DNA of 64,000 bases from Procambarus clarkii (Eukaryota; Arthropoda; Malacostraca; Decapoda; Cambaridae): assembly GCF_040958095.1 (NCBI RefSeq), contig NC_091195.1, positions 19,943,679 to 20,007,678 of the forward strand, in the 5' to 3' direction. The notes beneath the pieces were generated by a model, which was not told where the DNA came from, did not search any database, and worked only from the letters and a program-made list of their open reading frames with translations. The position numbers and the translations under genes are program-made. Shown here one piece after another: positions 1 to 9,335 of this stretch. Numbering within the stretch: the first letter of the stretch is position 1; each line of letters starts with the position of its first letter.

Positions 1-2
1 AG

Positions 3-239
3 GGCTCCATTAAGGAACATATAATCTCTTCCCATAACCAAACCATCGCCAGAGAAATCCTAGTAAACAACACAGAAATCATCGATAGATACAGCGATAG
101 CAGGCGGCTTGACGTTTGCGAGGCACTACACATCAAGAAGTCAACACCAGCAATCAACAGCCAATTATTGCACAACTATATTCTACCCACCTCAAGACTC
201 CGCTCCAATATAGAAGCATCAAGAAATATGGACCAATAG
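3..239 (+). pseudogene. Penelope-like element, C-terminal end of GIY-YIG endonuclease (cut by window edge)
   Basis: This is an open frame of 78 residues plus a stop that enters from the left edge. It matches, residue for residue over most of its length, the last part of the GIY-YIG domain of the Penelope-like copies at 33.8 kb and 40.3 kb, with shared blocks EIIDRYSDSRRLD, EALHIKKSTPAIN and ILPTSRLR. In this family the domain is the endonuclease that nicks target DNA for reverse transcription. The start lies outside the window, so the state of the RT cannot be judged. DNA identity to the 40.3-kb copy is roughly 90 percent by eye, so it is a separate, older insertion. It is followed by the 3' untranslated part, a hammerhead-like motif and the N-terminus of the same kind of ORF. 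Confidence 0.85.
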
Positions 240-425
240 GCTTTCTACAAACACTTCTATTCAATACCCATTGTTTCTGTTCTGTCTTGTGTTGATACTT
301 TTAATACCCTATTAATATCCCCTCCTGTTCTGTCTTGTGTTAATGCCACATCACCCTTCCCACCTCACTCAAATGTAGATATAATATCAGAGAGACGTAA
401 GTTCTAATCAGTTGTGTATTTGTGA
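240..425 (+). mobile_element. Penelope-like element 3' untranslated region
   Basis: Non-coding sequence between the endonuclease stop and the hammerhead-like motif. It has the same order and similar short blocks (for example TTCTGTCTTGTGTT) as 40542-40753. No ORF or other feature was seen in it. Confidence 0.7.
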
Positions 426-478
426 AGTCTTTGAAAATGTAATAAGTTTTACGAAACGCGCCCGTGTCGCGTCAGACT
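426..478 (+). ncRNA. Hammerhead-ribozyme-like motif in PLE terminal region
   Basis: The order is that of a type I hammerhead. Stem I 5' strand is AGTCT (426-430). The core TTGAAAA (431-437) is followed by one T. Stem II is GTAA/TTAC (439-442 with 449-452). GAAA is 453-456, stem III is CGC/GCG (457-459 with 469-471), TC is the expected cleavage dinucleotide (472-473), and stem I closes with AGACT (474-478). The core differs from CUGANGA at C3 and G8, which become U and A and could still pair. The extra base before stem II is a caveat. PLEs are known to carry hammerheads in their terminal repeats. Catalysis is not shown. Confidence 0.6.
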
Positions 479-488
479 AGAAATAAAA

Positions 489-599
489 ATGAATTTTGGA
501 GAAGTGATTTTTGATATACCTCCAACAGTGAAGCGTAATGTACGAAAGATTGAGAAAATTCGTGTCAGAATTATTAATCTTACTTTTTCGGTCATATTT

Positions 600-603
<4 letters not shown>
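489..603 (+). pseudogene. PLE ORF N-terminal fragment ending in (TA)n
   Basis: About 38 codons starting MNFGEVIFDIPPTVKRN, clearly homologous to the fragment at 40820-40975. The frame runs into (TA)n and reads as a Tyr-Ile repeat with no coding meaning. It stops about 14 codons before the break seen in the other two copies, so the 3' edge of this copy was probably lost or replaced by TA expansion. Its place just after a PLE 3' end and hammerhead-like motif is the usual arrangement of the terminal pLTR-like repeat. Confidence 0.7.
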
Positions 604-663
<60 letters not shown>

Positions 664-685
664 ATATAATATGTGTGTGTGTGTG
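604..685. repeat. (TA)n and (GT)n microsatellite
   Basis: An uninterrupted TA tract of about 50 bp, then short TA/TAA variants, then a short GT run. It lies directly against the broken PLE fragment. Confidence 0.95.
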
Positions 686-721
686 TAAATCACGAAAGTT
701 AACACGTGATGGAAAAAACTG

Positions 722-873
722 TGAGTGTCAAACCACGGAGGAAGAATTGAAAGAGAAATTTCCTTGGGTACTTTCGTATTTAATAATACATCTTCAGAAG
801 GGTGAAGATGTATTATTAAATACGAAAGCACCCAAGGAAATTCCTATTTCAATTCCTCTTCCGTGGTCTGACA
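722..873. repeat. Imperfect palindrome (hairpin element)
   Basis: Two inverted arms of about 75 bp meet near 800. The left arm has GTGTCAAACCACGG and the right arm CCGTGGTCTGACAC; the centre is CTTCAGAAGGGTGAAG. The inner parts of both arms carry a CTGAAGAT/GAAAG pattern that resembles half of a hammerhead core, but I could not assign all three stems. A third partial arm sits at 974-1002 beyond the next TA tract, making a second inverted pair around it. Confidence 0.75.
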
Positions 874-975
<102 letters not shown>

Positions 976-1001
976 TGTCAGACCACGGAAGAGGAATTGA
1001 A

Positions 1002-1029
<28 letters not shown>

Positions 1030-1032
<3 letters not shown>

Positions 1033-1413
1033 GTACCTAGTAGCCAGAATGAACTTTTCGGCCTACTGTGCAAGGCTCAATTTGCCTAATAAGCCAGGTT
1101 TTCCTGAATTAATATATTTTCTCTAATTTTTTTCTTATGAAATGATAAAGCTACCCATTTCATTATGTATGAGGTCAATATTTTTTTATTGGAGTTAAAA
1201 TTAACGTAGATATATGACCGAACCTAACCAACCCTACCTAACCTAACCTATCTTTATAGGTTAAGTTAGGTTAGGTAGCCGAAAAAGTTAGGTTAGGTTA
1301 GGTTAGGTAGGTTAGGTAGTCGAAAAACAATTAATTCATGAAAACTTGGCTTATTAGGCAAATCGGGCCTTGCATAGTAGGCTGAGAAGTGCGTTCTGGC
1401 TACTAGGTACGAC
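1030..1413. mobile_element. Foldback/MITE-like element in (TA)n with telomere-like core
   Basis: Inverted terminal repeats of about 82 bp (1030-1111 and 1331-1413) begin GTCGTACCTAGTAGCCAGAA and end with its inverse complement, with several mismatches. TA tracts flank both ends, as if it had inserted into TA. There is no ORF. The centre (1219-1318) holds CCTAA/TTAGG-type blocks in both orientations. I recognise this only as a non-autonomous foldback element; the superfamily is not clear. Confidence 0.75.
1219..1318. repeat. Interstitial TTAGG-type repeats, inverted
   Basis: CCTAA-type units at 1219-1252 are followed by GGTTA/TTAGG-type units at 1257-1318, interrupted twice by the short spacer GCCGAAAAA or GTCGAAAAA. 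The unit matches the common arthropod telomere repeat. The setting inside a foldback element shows it is not a chromosome end. Confidence 0.8.
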
Positions 1414-1470
1414 ATATATATATATATATAATATATATATATATATAATATATATATATATAATATATAT

Positions 1471-1511
<41 letters not shown>
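1414..1511. repeat. (TA)n with interruptions; left border of duplicated unit
   Basis: TA tract broken by single-base steps (ATAATAT). Homology with copy 2 begins immediately after it. Confidence 0.9.
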
Positions 1512-1514
<3 letters not shown>

Positions 1515-1915
1515 TTGCATTAGTTGATATATGAATATGATCAAGTTCTTTGTTAAGCAAACACTTATAACCAGCAACAGTGATTAAGTTTTTTCTCCCC
1601 GTTTAAATGACTTTTTAGAAATAATTGTGTATTGTGAGAAATTTACCAATATGACACCTTCTCTTCAAGTAGATGACAGAATGCCAAAGTAATATTAAAC
1701 TTACCATAGATAGTACTGAGCTGCATATGCCAATCTCTTATTTATCTTAAAAGCTGAAGTTTTCTTGTAACGATTTGGAGTTTTCCTTAATATATTTCAT
1801 GTTCAATTTTTGTATCGGGCAAATATTTTAATGTACTTCAAGCCTGTACCTAAAGCGTTGATATATATGATAAACAACACAGGTCCCAGGCCAGTGTCCT
1901 TCGGCACTCCATTTT

Positions 1916-2012
1916 TTATTTATTTATATATATACAAGAAGGTTCATTGGGTTTATGAGAGTACATAGTATTGATGTTTCTACCTTCTTGTAAAGCCACC
2001 GGGCAGGTCCTG
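1916..2012 (-). mobile_element. Relic carrying the SINE/LINE-type 3' tail
   Basis: Read on the minus strand it has GGACCTGCCCGGTGGCTTTA, then ACAAGAAGG and a TATATATAAATAAATA end. This is a diverged form of the tail shared by the SINEs and the LINE here. The inverted pair ACAAGAAGGT/ACCTTCTTGT lies inside it. The copy-2 version is near 43090-43189. Confidence 0.5.
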
Positions 2013-2085
2013 TCGAGCATATGCAGCGTTTACCACTCTTATTTGTCTCCTTTTAAGCTTCATGTTTTAAACACATCATTTTTAT

Positions 2086-2123
2086 CTTGTTAGTGGGATA
2101 CCTTAACATATCCCACTAACAAG
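2086..2123. repeat. Perfect 15-bp hairpin
   Basis: CTTGTTAGTGGGATA (2086-2100) and its exact inverse complement (2109-2123) are separated by 8 bases. It is conserved in copy 2 near 43264-43301. No function is evident. Confidence 0.7.
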
Positions 2124-2239
2124 GTAACAATAGGCCCAAAACAATAGGGTTCAGAGAATCGTTGAAATTAGGAGGCTTAAATTGTTTAATCTTATGATGT
2201 TCTATTTTAGACAATAAAGTATAAAATAAATACATGTAA

Positions 2240-2690
2240 GTACTATAAATATACAGTAAGCAACTTACAGTTTTAAAATAAGTGTTCAATAGGATGCTTA
2301 CTGTATTAAAGTAAACATTGATAGGCTATTTACTGAATTAAAATAGATGTACATAGGCTACCTTCTTTATTAAAGAAATTGTACAGGTGACACTTTTAAA
2401 TTTACATAAGTGCAGAAGGCTAGTTTTTGTATTAAAATACTTGTACAGTAAACTGTTTTACTGTAATAAATTATTGTAATTTAAAAAATATTCAATTATT
2501 TGTATTACTTATTATAATAAAAATAAGTATACTTAAGGCGAGCTACTGTATTCCAGCAAGTGTACATGATACAGTATTAAAATATATATACAGCATGCTG
2601 CTTACTGTATTATGGTAAGTTACAGTAGAATACTTATTGTATTTAATTATACATTAAGCATCTTATAGCAATAAAGGTCTGTCTAGGATC
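2240..2690. repeat. Degenerate AT-rich tandem repeat, about 40-bp unit
   Basis: Variants of TTACTGTATTAAAGTAA followed by a TGTACATAGGCT-like piece recur about ten times with spacing near 40 bp. It is ancient and diverged; copy 2 has it at about 43418-43865. No gene was seen in this stretch. Confidence 0.55.
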
Positions 2691-2726
2691 CTGTTTGATC
2701 ATCATGATACTCATCATGGATTTGAT

Positions 2727-3002
2727 CTTTTTTTTTTTTTTTTTTTTTGAGGTATATACAAGAGTTGTTACATTGTTGTAGAGCCACTAGTACGCGTAGC
2801 GTTTCGGGCAGGTCCCTGGAATACGATCCCCGCCGCGAAGAATCCTTGTTACAACCAAGTACACATTTTACTGTTGCGTTAAACAGAGGCTACAGTTAAG
2901 GATTGGCGCCCAGTAAATCCTCCCCGGCCAGGATACGAACCCAGGACATAGTGCTCGCGGAACGCCAGGCGAGTGTCTTACCACTGCACCACGGAGACTG
3001 TA
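2727..3002 (-). mobile_element. tRNA-derived SINE (family 1), minus strand, with 28-bp target duplication
   Basis: Read on the minus strand it has a tRNA-like head with A box TGGTGCAGTGG and B box GGTTCGTATCC, a unique body, the tail GCCCGAAACGCTACGCGTAC...AGTGGCT, then TGTATATACCTC and an A run. It is flanked by 28-bp direct repeats (2699-2726 and 3003-3030) with one mismatch, typical of LINE-mediated insertion. It is shared with copy 2 (43906-44176), so it predates the duplication. Confidence 0.85.
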
Positions 3003-3245
3003 TCATCATGATAATCATCATGGATTTGATCAAAATGATAATTGGGTTCACTCGGACTAAGTCAGAGAAATTCTCAATATATAAAATGCTACTAAGATTA
3101 CAACTACAATAGTTACTGTAAGATCCCTTAACTAATACAACAGTCTAAACTAATACAGTTGCCTAAACTAATACAACAGTGATACAATAAACAATATTAA
3201 AAATTTTGACTTGTTGAAGTGTAAAAAATGCTAGTATATAAATTT

Positions 3246-4800
3246 CCAAATTTTTTCACACCAACATACCAAAACTTTTCATACCACCAGGTTCCCAAAG
3301 CGCATCCATACCCCCAGTATACCAAATCGTGTCAGAAAAATTTTGAGAAAGAAAAGATGAAAACTCAGAATGAGGGAGGTAGAGGGAGGTAGAGGGAGGG
3401 TAGAAGGAAGGGCTAAGGGGAAGGAAAAGAAGGAAAGAGGAAGAAAGTGCTGCCACCATCCATTCAAGAGTTATTTATATGACAAGAAATTGAACTTGTC
3501 TGTACCACAATATTATCTGATGTTATCACATAACAACTGTAAGCATGTAAATCATATAGTCAAGAACCTTTAAGTCATATCTTTAGTAAGTACACTTCAG
3601 AGTGCTCGCCACTCTAGCTTTCCCTATATCATAAAAAGGAATCTAAGATCTAGGGATCAGAATTAAAAACAATTAAAAAGTACGTTAATCAATTATACTA
3701 TTATATTCATTTGTATGTTCAAATATCAACATTAATTCAGACTTTGAGTCATCACACAAGAATTTGAGAGCAACTAAGGCTGACTGCCCCTGAAAATCAC
3801 ACACAACTTAAATTTGAAAACACAATATATGTCAGCCTTAAAATTTCACTCTCCATAGTCTCTGAGAATAAGATGGTTAAGTGGAGGGGGTGGTATGGCT
3901 GACAGAGTCCCCAACTGGCCTGGAACAGGACTGGTCTGGCTGCTGGAACCTACCTCTCTCTCTCTCTGTCTCTCTCTCTCTCTGTATATCCAGCTCGTCC
4001 TCCAAAAATGTGGAGGTAAATGTAACAGCCCCATAAGTGCAATTATGTACTATGTATGGCAGTCAGGAATTGCACTTATTTTCACTTAGTATTAAACCGT
4101 ACTGTCAAATATATTGTGAATATTTGAGATTACTTGAAAAGCTGAATAGAAAACCATGACCTAACCGTCTTAGTTTTTGAAGATAAGCATTTTATTGCTT
4201 CTTAATTACAATTAGTACTTAATCTATAGCTATATTGATATTACAGTTTTATAAAATAAATAAAACGAAACTAAAATATTTCAGTAAATTGTAAAGTAAC
4301 TCGGGATATTTTCAAATTTTGTATAAAATCTCTATTGTTTAATAAAACTGAAAAAGAAATTCCTGATATTTAAAATTTGTGTATAACTAATTGAACTTCA
4401 AAACTTCATCCTAAAATTCTGAGTGTTAACAGAAAACGAGGAGAATAAATAGGGAGGTAAATGTAACAGCCCCATAAGTGCAATTATGTACTATGGATGA
4501 CAGTCAAGAAATGTATTTATTACACTTAGTATTAAACCGTACTGTCAATTCGGAGGATGGGTTGCAGCATCTGTGTGTTCAATTCCACGGGTATTTAAGG
4601 GGGGACCGGGAGCTAATCTTTGCCTACCAGACCTACCACACCTAGACAGTGGCTTGTTTAATGGAAAGCACACAACAACCCGTCTGCAATTATCAGCTTA
4701 GCAGAGAGCGAGGTCACATGGTGCGACCTGACCTCTGCAACATGTGACAATTAAAACTTGAAAGGTGTGACTTTATAAATGCTAAGGGTCAACAGCCAAC
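3246..4800. repeat. Unclassified non-coding repeat related to the insertion at 38.8-40.1 kb
   Basis: There is no convincing ORF. Several blocks match the 1,243-bp insertion in the PLE in the same order: GCTGCCACCATCCATTC, GGAACTTGTCTGTA-like, CTGACTGCCCCTGA, and AAGGTGTGACTT. A 90-bp segment around ATGTAACAGCCCCATAAGTG occurs twice (4015-4110 and 4457-4555). It looks like a non-autonomous transposon family. I could not define its ends here. Confidence 0.45.
3953..3983. repeat. (CT)n microsatellite, short allele
   Basis: About 30 bp of CT/TCTCTG. Its copy-2 counterpart has expanded to about 205 bp. Confidence 0.9.
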
Positions 4801-5484
4801 ATTGAAGCAACTTGAGTTGCAAGTTGAAGCAGCAACATTGCAGAGATTGCAGGAGTACTTACCTAGTTTGAGGACCCATTGATGGATGGTTTTAGTGGTG
4901 GGCCTCAGAACATTATACAGAGAATTATATGGACATCATTGATGTTTGAGGGAATGCATGAATTCATGTTGTGAATGATGCAGTGCAAGGTGAGAGCATT
5001 TAGTATTTTCTCGTCTGAATTAATTTATATGCGAGTTGCCTGGCCCAGACTGTGAGAGAGGGGGGGGGGGTGCTGGCGAGGATTAAAGCAGCACCTTTGT
5101 GTAGTATACTCGTTGGAGCAGTAGTATTATATAAGCGTGATGTTAGTTTGTGGGACCTGATGATAGTAGGCTATTATTTCTTGATTCTTTGTATTTTTGT
5201 TAATAAATGTTTGTAGACAACTTGCCTTTGCACTTGTCCTGGTGAGAAATTTCTAGAAAGAGAGATAGAAAAACAGTTGCAGATTGATCGAGAGCAGATA
5301 TAATATTATAAAGGGGGAACTGGAAGGAGGTTATCCCAAAGCAAGATGAGTGAGGGTAAGTCACGGTGGCTCAGCGGGTTGTGTACTCATGACATATATA
5401 GGCAAGATTTGAGCCGATTCCCCAAATAAGGTGACGTTGAACCCCTTCTCCATACATAAGACGCTTGCTTACAGCCCGCCAAAC

Positions 5485-5675
5485 ACACAGCGAAACTACG
5501 ACGTTGGTACAACGTTCGAGCAAGTTTTAACACCACCTAACCAGTTATAACAACCAATATAGCAAGTTGTAACAACGTTCTAATACGTCATAAACACGTT
5601 AAGCCAAGATGTAACAACTTTATTTCAAGTTGTAACAAGCGGAAAATAGAGACAGTTTCGGTTTGTGTTTCCAGG
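5485..5675. other. Segment present in copy 1 only
   Basis: About 190 bp lying between two CAG(GG) sites, with AACGTT-rich, GTAACAAC-rich sequence. In copy 2 the flanks join directly (near 48653) with only one CAGGG. A deletion in copy 2 by short microhomology is the simplest reading. Confidence 0.6.
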
Positions 5676-5719
5676 GAGGGAGATTCTCCATTGTTGATTG
5701 ACAGCAGCAGCAAGCAGTA

Positions 5720-5985
5720 AGTTAAGTGTTAATATTATTAATATTTTATTTTTAATTATTTTATTTTATTATTATATTTTATTATAATAATTATTTTATT
5801 ATTTTATTTTACAATTATTTTATTATTATATTAGTATTATTTATAATTATTATTATAATTATATTATATTATATTATTATAATTATTTTTATTATTATAA
5901 TTATAATATTTATAATTATTTTATTATAATAATTATTTTATTTTTAATTATTATTATATTAAATATTTATTTTATTATTAATATA
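5720..5985. repeat. AT-rich (TTATTA)n tract
   Basis: Low-complexity TTA/TAT sequence directly before the SINE at 5989. The copy-2 equivalent is about 48700-48972. Confidence 0.9.
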
Positions 5986-5988
5986 ACA

Positions 5989-6262
5989 GTCTCCGTGGTG
6001 TAGTGGTAAGACACTCGCCTGGCGTTCTGCGAGCGCTATGTCATGGGTTCGTATCCTGGCCGGGGAGGATTTACTGGGCGCAATTCCTTAACTGTAGCCT
6101 CTGTTTAACGCAACAGTAAAATGTGTACTTGGATGAAAAAACGATTCTTCGCGGCGGGGATCGTATTCCAGGGACCATAGGATTAAGGACCTGCCCGAAA
6201 CGCTACGCGTACTAGTGGCTGTACAAGAATGTAACAACTCTTGTATATATCTCAAAATTTTT
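5989..6262 (+). mobile_element. tRNA-derived SINE (family 1), plus strand
   Basis: Pol III promoter: A box TGGTGTAGTGG (5996-6006) and B box GGTTCGTATCC (6046-6056), 39 bp apart, as in a tRNA gene. After the tRNA-like head come the family body, the tail GCCCGAAACGCTACGCGTAC near 6195, and the end TTGTATATATCTCAAAA. It cannot be a working tRNA because the arms are not preserved and the body is about 270 bp. Confidence 0.85.
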
Positions 6263-6366
6263 TTTATTTTATCGGGAGGAGGGGTGTCGCTGCTGGTGAT
6301 ATAAAATTAACCTCTTAGATATATCCTTGTACAGTATTGGTCGTCATCATGCTGGACCTCAACAGC

Positions 6367-6521
6367 CTACACTACATGAAGATGCTTAAAATTTTTAAAC
6401 GACACACCAACATTTTTGAGTTCCTTCTTTTTCCTCTTATTGTCCTTGATGGTAAGACAGAGGCAGTTGCCTTTGACGCCCCTCCGGTGAAGTTCTCGCA
6501 GAAGTCTCTTCCCTTTTTCAC
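6367..6521 (-). CDS. HEPN-NACHT receptor-like protein, terminal exon 3 (copy 1)
   Basis: Acceptor TCTCTCATCTACAG is followed by GT GAA AAA GGG, which completes the codon left by exon 2 (A+GT, Ser). The 155-nt exon ends at TAG (6367-6369). The product is 50 residues beginning EKGKRLLRELHRRGVKG and ending KNFKHLHVV, rich in LRR-like spacing. The three exons sum to 3,018 nt, or 1,005 residues plus stop. The join is inferred from phase, splice signals and conserved frame in copy 2. Transcript evidence is needed. Confidence 0.6.
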
Positions 6522-6540
6522 CTGTAGATGAGAGAGAACA

Positions 6541-6745
6541 CTGAAGCCCACACCTGGCTGCTCACCCCATGTCCCCCACACCTTCAGATGAAAGGGAGCA
6601 CCGAAGCCCACACCTGGCTGCTCTCCCCATGCCCCCACACCTTCAGATGAAAGGGAGCACTGAAGCCCACACCTGGCTGCTCACCCCATGTCCCCCACAC
6701 CTTCAGATGAAAGGGAGCACCGAAGCCCACACCTGGCTACTCCAC
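6541..6745. repeat. 60-bp minisatellite, four units
   Basis: The unit contains GAAGCCCACACCTGGCT and CACCTTCAGATGAAAGGGAG. Units start near 6543, 6603, 6662 and 6722. Copy 2 has only two (about 49530-49610). It lies in the intron just upstream (in gene sense) of receptor exon 3. Confidence 0.9.
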
Positions 6746-6804
6746 ACACTTATGCCAAAGAAAACTTACAATAAGTAAATCTAGCTTGTATTACTCAAGA
6801 CAAT

Positions 6805-7070
6805 AGGATAAAAATCCACACTTATCTAATTTGTGATATGTATGTAAAGATTTACACCAAGTCTTTCGCACTCTCTTTAGTGCTTGTGTCAAGGTCTGAG
6901 TGTGTAATTAGGACGAGACTTGCATCTTAACAACTAATGCCAATCGTTGAGATGTAATCTCATTCTAACCACACACTCAGACCTTAACAAAACACTCAGG
7001 AGAGTGCGAAAGACTTGGTGTAAATCTTTACATAAATATCAGAAATTACCTAAGTGTAGGTTTTTATCCT
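6805..7070. mobile_element. Palindromic MITE-like element
   Basis: Long imperfect inverted arms of about 120 bp start GGATAAAAATCCACACTTA and end TAAGTGTAGGTTTTTATCC. Inner matching blocks include TTTACACCAAGTCTTTCGCA and its complement. There is no ORF. It is also in copy 2 at about 49672-49940. Confidence 0.65.
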
Positions 7071-7123
7071 ATGTTATTATGTCTGTGAAAAGACATCACC
7101 TTTACTTAATTAAGACAATGTTT

Positions 7124-7232
7124 GTCTAAAACATTGTATGTACTAGTTCTATAAATTCATCAATATTTGTATCACACCTTGTATGTATATACTTTACCTG
7201 AATAAACATTTGAATTTTTGAATTTGAATAAT
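7124..7232 (+). mobile_element. LINE 3'-end fragment (jockey/CR1-like)
   Basis: Matches the end of the LINE at 17.5 kb: ATTGTATGTACTAGTTCTAT, then TGTATGTATATACTTTACCT and AATAAACATTTGAAT repeats. In copy 2 (about 49980-50100) it is followed by a second tail at about 50160-50233. Confidence 0.75.
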
Positions 7233-7320
7233 ATGTAAAATTAAACGGTTACTCTAGAAAGACTGTAACTAAACAACAAAGTCAAATACATTCGCGTGTT
7301 AAAATGTAGTCAATACGTAC

Positions 7321-7527
7321 TAGTGAGATCTTTGAGTGTTAAGTCCAGAACATCATAGCCTCCGAAAGTGCTAGGACACAGTTGAGCCGTCAGCTGGCAG
7401 CACCAGTCTATGAGAGGGTTGTCAGCGGTTAGGGCCGGGCTGATCGTCACCTTGAGCTTCCTTCCCTTGTATAACTGACTGGGCATGTTAGTCAGCTCCG
7501 TGTCCTCCCTGGCGTCTACGGTAATCT
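7321..7527 (-). CDS. HEPN-NACHT receptor-like protein, exon 2 (copy 1)
   Basis: A 207-nt exon between acceptor GTGTCTTTTTCAG and donor GTACGT. Its phase is 1-1 and it joins exon 1 without breaking the frame: GAC CTA G + AG ATT gives DLEITVD. It encodes LRR-like strands such as KLKVTISPAL and YDVLDLTLKDL. The intron before it is 12.4 kb and holds a LINE, SINEs and other repeats, so further phase-symmetric exons are possible but none was seen. Copy 2 differs here by D to N (YDVLNLTL) and one synonymous change. Confidence 0.65.
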
Positions 7528-7622
7528 CTGAAAAAGACACACATGAGATATACTCACTGTCATTACTGCTATGTTCTAAGATATAACAGGCAGACATGCT
7601 AAGACTCTTACTGGCGGGAACT

Positions 7623-8215
7623 CACCTAGTTGTGCTTACGGGGGGTTGAGCTTCGGCTCTTTGGTCCCGACTCTCAGTTAACTGGTGTGCAGGTTCCTGA
7701 GCCTATTGGGTTTTAACATATCTACATTTGAAACTGTGTATGGAGTCAGCCTCCACCACATCACTGCTTAATGCATTCCATTTGTTAACTACTCTGACAC
7801 TGAAAAAAAAAATCTAATATCTCTGTGGCTCATTTAGGTACTCAGTTTCCACCTGTGTCCCCTTGTTCGTGTTCCACACATGCTAAATAGTTTCTTAATG
7901 TCCACCCTGTCAACTCCCCTAAGAATATTGAAGGTGATTATCATGCCTTCCTTTACCCTTCTATCTTCCAGGGACGTGAGGTTTAGCTCCCGCAGCCTTT
8001 CCTCGTAATTAATTCAACCTCTCAGCCCTGGGACTAGTTTGGTGGCATACCTCTGAATCTTCACTAATTTCGTCTTGTGTTTAATTAGGTATGGACTCCA
8101 GGTTGAAGCTGCATACTCCAGGATTGATCTGACAAATATGGTGTACAAGGTTCTGAATGATTCTTAACACAAGTTTATAAATGCAGTTCTTATGTTGGCC
8201 AATGTAACTGTTGCT
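7623..8215 (-). pseudogene. LINE reverse-transcriptase C-terminal remnant (second LINE family)
   Basis: Translation of the minus strand gives, across stops, recognisable LINE C-terminal blocks: RSILEYAASTWSPYLIKHKT, KIQRYATKLVPGL, LRELNLTSLEDRRVKEG, FNILRGVDRVD, and RVVNKWNALSSDVVEADSIH. At least three in-frame stops make it dead. It differs from the LINE at 14.3 kb and from that at 18.8 kb. Confidence 0.8.
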
Positions 8216-8227
8216 GATGATATTCTT

Positions 8228-8325
8228 TTTTATTTTGTATTTATTTATGTATACAAGAGTTTTTACATTCTTATAAAGAGACAAGCATGCATCGCGTTTC
8301 AGGCAGATTCTTAATGTTAATTTTC
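8228..8325 (-). mobile_element. Relic with SINE/LINE-type 3' tail
   Basis: On the minus strand: CTGCCTGAAACGCGATGCATGC, then TATAAGAATGTAAAAACTCT and TTGTATACATAAATAAATAC. This is a diverged relative of the SINE tail. Copy 2 has it at about 51231-51328. Confidence 0.6.
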
Positions 8326-9335
8326 CCAGGAAATACGACTCCTGTGAGAGAATGGTCTCTCAGGATTCTCCCACATCTGACTTGAATGGCTCATTGCAGT
8401 ACACAGTGCACCGATCCTTGTGCACAAGCCCTATCTCTGTTAACCCTGGATAGTAATCTGTCGTGTTGGGTATCTCCGGGATGCCCATTTAAGCAAGCAT
8501 GCGTTTATAATACAGAGGCCGCCGTATGTCCAGGCAGGAAGTAGATACAGGGAAGTTACTGGCCATAGGGTCAGTGAGTGCATAGGAGATGCAAGCGTGA
8601 CAGAGGGAGAGGAGACGCCAGCGAGGCGACTGACCTCTGGGGTCAGCGCATTGGAGAATAACAACTGTGACGTGGTCGTGACGTGTTCATTACGTCACCT
8701 CTGCTACTGATCAGGGAACGATCAATATGATTGGTTCCCACTCATTTGCTGCAATGCTATTGATCAAATTGTAATCCCTTGTGTGTCCCACGAGATGCCC
8801 TACAGCCGCTGGCAAGGGCATTCACGTGAGGGAGCCCTTGCATAGAGGACGTGTCCTGTTCTTTCTATCGGCCAATAGACAGAAGAACACCGTCCATTCC
8901 TCACCGTGAAGTTAAACTCAGCGTCTTTTCGATTTACCAATGCTCGCCCAGAATCGCAACTGTGAATATATCGTTCAGAAGCCTAGTGACAAAATCACCA
9001 GAGTGAAACAGACTGGTATCAGGTAACCCCTGGTGACAAAGATCGTTGTGAGGGACCTAGAGTGAACTAAGGCAGTGCCGCTGCCTAAGTAACCTGTGTG
9101 TGACTTTACCACATTGTACCTCATGGTATCATATAATCAGCCGCCAGCCGCCACTCGGTCCAGAGCGTGTACCTAGTACCTCGGTACCTCGAGCCGCCCT
9201 GCCTCACACTATGTGACGTCACCACCTTACTCACCGCCTGTGCCATCAAATGTGTGTGCGTGTGTCTGTTGACATACAGCGCGCCCTCGTGCGAGTACCC
9301 CCGTGTCAAGTATGGTTTGTGAGAAAGCCTGTCGC
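8326..9335. other. Stretch with no recognised gene
   Basis: Mixed-composition sequence with only short open frames lacking recognisable domains. It is intronic if the receptor gene model is right. Copy 2 carries it at about 51329-52338 with very few changes. Confidence 0.6.

Noticed and set aside
722-873. Eighth hammerhead motif with canonical CTGAAGA core
   Set aside because: Core and stem II are suggestive on the minus strand, but stem I and the cleavage site could not be placed consistently.
1219-1318. Chromosome end or telomere
   Set aside because: The TTAGG-type runs are short, in both orientations, and lie inside an inverted-repeat element.
5349-5410. Another tRNA-like promoter (GGTGGCTCAGCGGGT)
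   Set aside because: A good A-box match but no convincing B box or repeat body; left out as a feature.
5989-6062. tRNA gene
   Set aside because: A and B boxes are good, but the anticodon and acceptor arms do not fold, and the unit continues into a repeated body and LINE-type tail: it is a SINE head.
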